From Castellaniella sp041675725 (lineage in GTDB: Bacteria > Pseudomonadota > Gammaproteobacteria > Burkholderiales > Burkholderiaceae_B): a stretch of DNA of 64,000 nt. A program made the translations under genes and the position numbers. The stretch is from assembly GCF_041675725.1 (NCBI RefSeq), contig NZ_JBAYTI010000001.1, forward strand, positions 1 through 64,000. The letters run 5' to 3'. Under the pieces are notes generated by a model that was not told the origin of the DNA, did no database searches, and was given only the letters and a program-made list of their open reading frames with translations. Numbering within the stretch: position 1 is the stretch's first letter; each line of letters begins with the position of its first letter. Below, piece by piece: positions 62,702 through 64,000 of this stretch.

Positions 62702-62849
62702 GGCTATAGACTCCTGTATTTTGTACGTCATGTTATCACAATAGACGTACAACCCTAAGCTCAGTTTGCTGCCATTCCCTGCTCCTGCCCTCGCGGCCAA
62801 GAATGCGGGATATGAGATTCTGACGGGGTGGCCAGCACCCGCAGCGGGC

Positions 62850-63185
62850 TGTGGCACTTTCAGTTTCGGCCCCGTCTGTGCCACAGACTGTGGCACAAAT
62901 TGCAGATGCGGATATTCCCGGTAAAAGGCCAGCATCCGCTTGATATTGCGCTCGGAAAAGCCCTTTTCCTCCGGCAATTCATTGTGTAGATCGCGGGCCA
63001 GTGTAGGAATCACTCCCGAGCCCCAGCCTTCCTGGTGCTGGCGAGCGTCGATCAGCGCACCAATCTCCCAGTACAGCCGGATCAGTTCGGCATTGACGGC
63101 CATCACCGCCCGTGTCTGGGCGTGGCGAATCCGCTGTTTAATGTCGGTCAGCACCTGCCGGTAGACGGCATCATGAGTGAGAAGA
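62850..63185 (-). pseudogene. YhcG/DUF1016-type N-terminal fragment
   Basis: The translated minus strand reads VYRQVLTDIKQRIRHAQTRA, then VNAELIRLYWEIGALI and FSERNIKRMLAFYREYPHLQ, the N-terminal domain of DUF1016 (YhcG) proteins. There is no proper start: the frame begins inside a helicase-like fragment. The nuclease C-terminal domain is missing after about residue 100, where the similarity stops. Such proteins occur in defence and mobile islands. Confidence 0.7.
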
Positions 63186-63530
63186 GCTTGTTCCAGATCA
63201 GGGTGTCCTGGTAGCCAGTGCGGTCGTTGAGCAGGACGTCTTCGTCGATGTCGTCGAGGAACTCGTTGAAGATATTGTAGAGCATCAGAAAGTAGATGCT
63301 CTCTGGCGAGTTCTCCCGATAGACCGAGGCGATATGCTCGCAGATCTGAGCCGTCACGTCCTCCAGTTTTTCGGGGTCGTTCCAGATCTGGTCGAACAGG
63401 CCGAGGTACGTCGCGGCAAAGGGTGCCTCGTCCATTTTGTTGACGATGTTGGAGACGGCGTTCCCTTGCTGGTATCCCAGATCAACGGCGGTGAAGCCGT
63501 GCAGGGGCATATCGGCCGTATCGGTGCCGC
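63180..63530 (-). pseudogene. fragment of a helicase-family protein
   Basis: The frame contains LGYQQGNAVSNIVNKMDEAP, then FDQIWNDPEKLEDVTAQICEHI and YRENSPESIYFLMLYNIFNE. From memory this matches the region just before the DEAD/DEAH ATPase domain of large HKD-nuclease/helicase proteins, which continues WNKLF-FQKDA. Here it breaks off after WNKLFS into the YhcG fragment. The 5' part is also missing. Family assignment is tentative. Confidence 0.5.
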
Positions 63531-63536
63531 TGGCCT

Positions 63537-63605
63537 GCGCAAAGTCGCAGCCTGGGTGCCATCGAAGCGAAGCGCGGCGAGGTACTCGGGTGTAAGCGAG
63601 TGCAT
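63537..63605 (-). pseudogene. N-terminal remnant of a Fic-family protein
   Basis: Begins with an ATG at 63605 and reads MHSLTPEYLAALRFDGTQAA, then TLR, which resembles the start of Fic-type proteins as I remember them. After about 23 residues the similarity stops at a junction with the helicase-like fragment. The remnant retains what looks like its upstream control region with 10-bp repeats. Confidence 0.4.
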
Positions 63606-63628
63606 GGGAATGTAAGCCCGGACTCTCT

Positions 63629-63705
63629 AAATGGGGTAATCATAGCCATTAAATGGGGTATTGTCTCTAAAAATGCCTCATTACCAGTGTTTGACTACCC
63701 CATTT
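63629..63705. repeat. three copies of AAATGGGGTA, candidate operator
   Basis: Two direct copies lie at 63629-63638 and 63651-63660, and an inverted copy (TACCCCATTT) at 63696-63705. They lie just upstream of the Fic-like remnant and may be the binding site of its former regulator. The two direct copies have a centre spacing of 22 bp. Confidence 0.5.
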
Positions 63706-63821
63706 CCTGAACATTGGACCGGTCGTGAGGGGCTGGCATGGTCGCGCCGCGCTTTCATCTTCGCCGCAGGCCGACGCCGCAGCGTATCCTCAAAGATCCA
63801 GCAAAAATCGTCAGACGTTGA

Positions 63822-64000
63822 TCACACGTTAAACAAAAAATTCATCACATCCCCGTCCTTCACCACATACTCCTTCCCCTCGGCGCGCATCTTGCCGGCT
63901 TCCTTGGCGCCGTGCTCGCCCTGGTAGGCGATGAAGTCCTCGAAGGCGATGGTTTGTGCGCGAATGAAGCCGCGCTCGAAGTCGGTGTGGATCACACCGG
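63822..64000 (-). CDS. ychF: GTP-dependent nucleic-acid-binding protein YchF, C-terminal part (partial)
   Basis: The minus strand reads GVIHTDFERGFIRAQTIAFE, then DFIAYQGEHGAKEAGKMRAE and ends YVVKDGDVMNFLFNV. This is the conserved C-terminal TGS-domain end of YchF/OLA1 ATPases, which bind ribosomes and affect stress responses. The 5' part lies beyond the window. It marks the return to the conserved chromosome after the accessory mosaic. Confidence 0.93.
   Translation of the reverse strand, partial: GVIHTDFERGFIRAQTIAFEDFIAYQGEHGAKEAGKMRAEGKEYVVKDGDVMNFLFNV

Noticed and set aside
62426..63154. Single 242-residue gene fusing a YhcG domain to the antitoxin
   Set aside because: The antitoxin has its own ATG and AGGAG site, and the YhcG part has no start and is truncated. 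The in-frame continuity looks accidental.
61768..63308. 14-bp identical repeat (gatgctctctggcg) at 61768-61781 and 63295-63308
   Set aside because: In a window of this length several identical 14-mers are expected by chance; the surrounding sequence does not align convincingly.
1..64000. CRISPR arrays, rRNA genes or replication origins
   Set aside because: I saw no regularly spaced repeats, no rRNA sequence and no DnaA-box cluster in the window.

Overview
The window looks like a chromosomal segment of a GC-rich betaproteobacterium, most likely Burkholderiales/Alcaligenaceae (Bordetella/Achromobacter-like). This rests on the style of TrmB, Ffh, AmpD, PcaI/PcaJ and LipA/LipB and on the many solute-binding-protein transport operons; no search could be run, so the genus is open. 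Housekeeping genes (tRNA-Gly, trmB, pip, thiS, ffh, a CcsA/YpjD-type gene, ampD, htpG, lipBA, ychF) alternate with accessory catabolic and export islands.

Layout. (1) 1-5606: tail of an ISL3-type insertion sequence, tRNA-Gly(CCC), then housekeeping genes. (2) 5654-20743: a catabolic island, clearly AT-richer than its surroundings from about 9 to 20 kb. One arm (minus) encodes a PrpD/MmgE protein, an NDP-forming acyl-CoA synthetase and an acyl-CoA dehydrogenase. The other arm (plus) encodes a complete branched-chain-amino-acid/amide-type ABC importer, a hydantoinase-superfamily enzyme, a 101-residue unknown, a CobW-type GTPase and an amidase. A LysR regulator closes it. I infer import and stepwise opening of a cyclic imide, hydantoin or ureide, followed by CoA activation and oxidation of the acid. 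(3) 20885-33400: htpG, a Fur-box-linked ferric ABC importer, a YeiH-type exporter with divergent LysR, a LysE exporter, lipBA, and pcaIJ with a divergent IclR regulator. (4) 33397-50474: two convergent sugar-type ABC import/catabolism operons, each with a divergent GntR/FCD regulator at its outer end. The two regulators share a nearly identical 32-bp upstream element. The operons carry unusual fusions (permease-permease and permease-lactonase) and lactonase, dehydrogenase and beta-keto-acid cleavage enzymes, suggesting a lactone to hydroxy acid to beta-keto acid to acetoacetate route that could feed the neighbouring CoA transferase.

(5) 50471-61666: the most striking part, a peptide-export system. 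A minus-strand operon encodes a small nitrile-hydratase-leader-like (NHLP) peptide, an HlyD-type adaptor, a C39-peptidase ABC transporter, a second NHLM-type ABC transporter and a TolC-type outer-membrane channel. Next to it are a NarL/LuxR-type regulator with a degenerate receiver domain and four tandem paralogous precursor genes. Each precursor has a leader of about 140 residues built from two Nif11-like repeats, a Gly-Gly processing site and a 34-38-residue very hydrophobic, Gly/Ala-rich core. The cores fall into two types arranged B-A-B-A, as if a two-peptide cassette had been duplicated. No peptide-modifying enzyme is visible. This suggests an undescribed, probably unmodified, hydrophobic bacteriocin-like system.

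(6) 61899-64000: a TacA-TacT-like toxin-antitoxin pair, a mosaic of truncated defence/mobile gene fragments (YhcG/DUF1016, helicase, Fic), three copies of a 10-bp repeat, and the 3' end of ychF.
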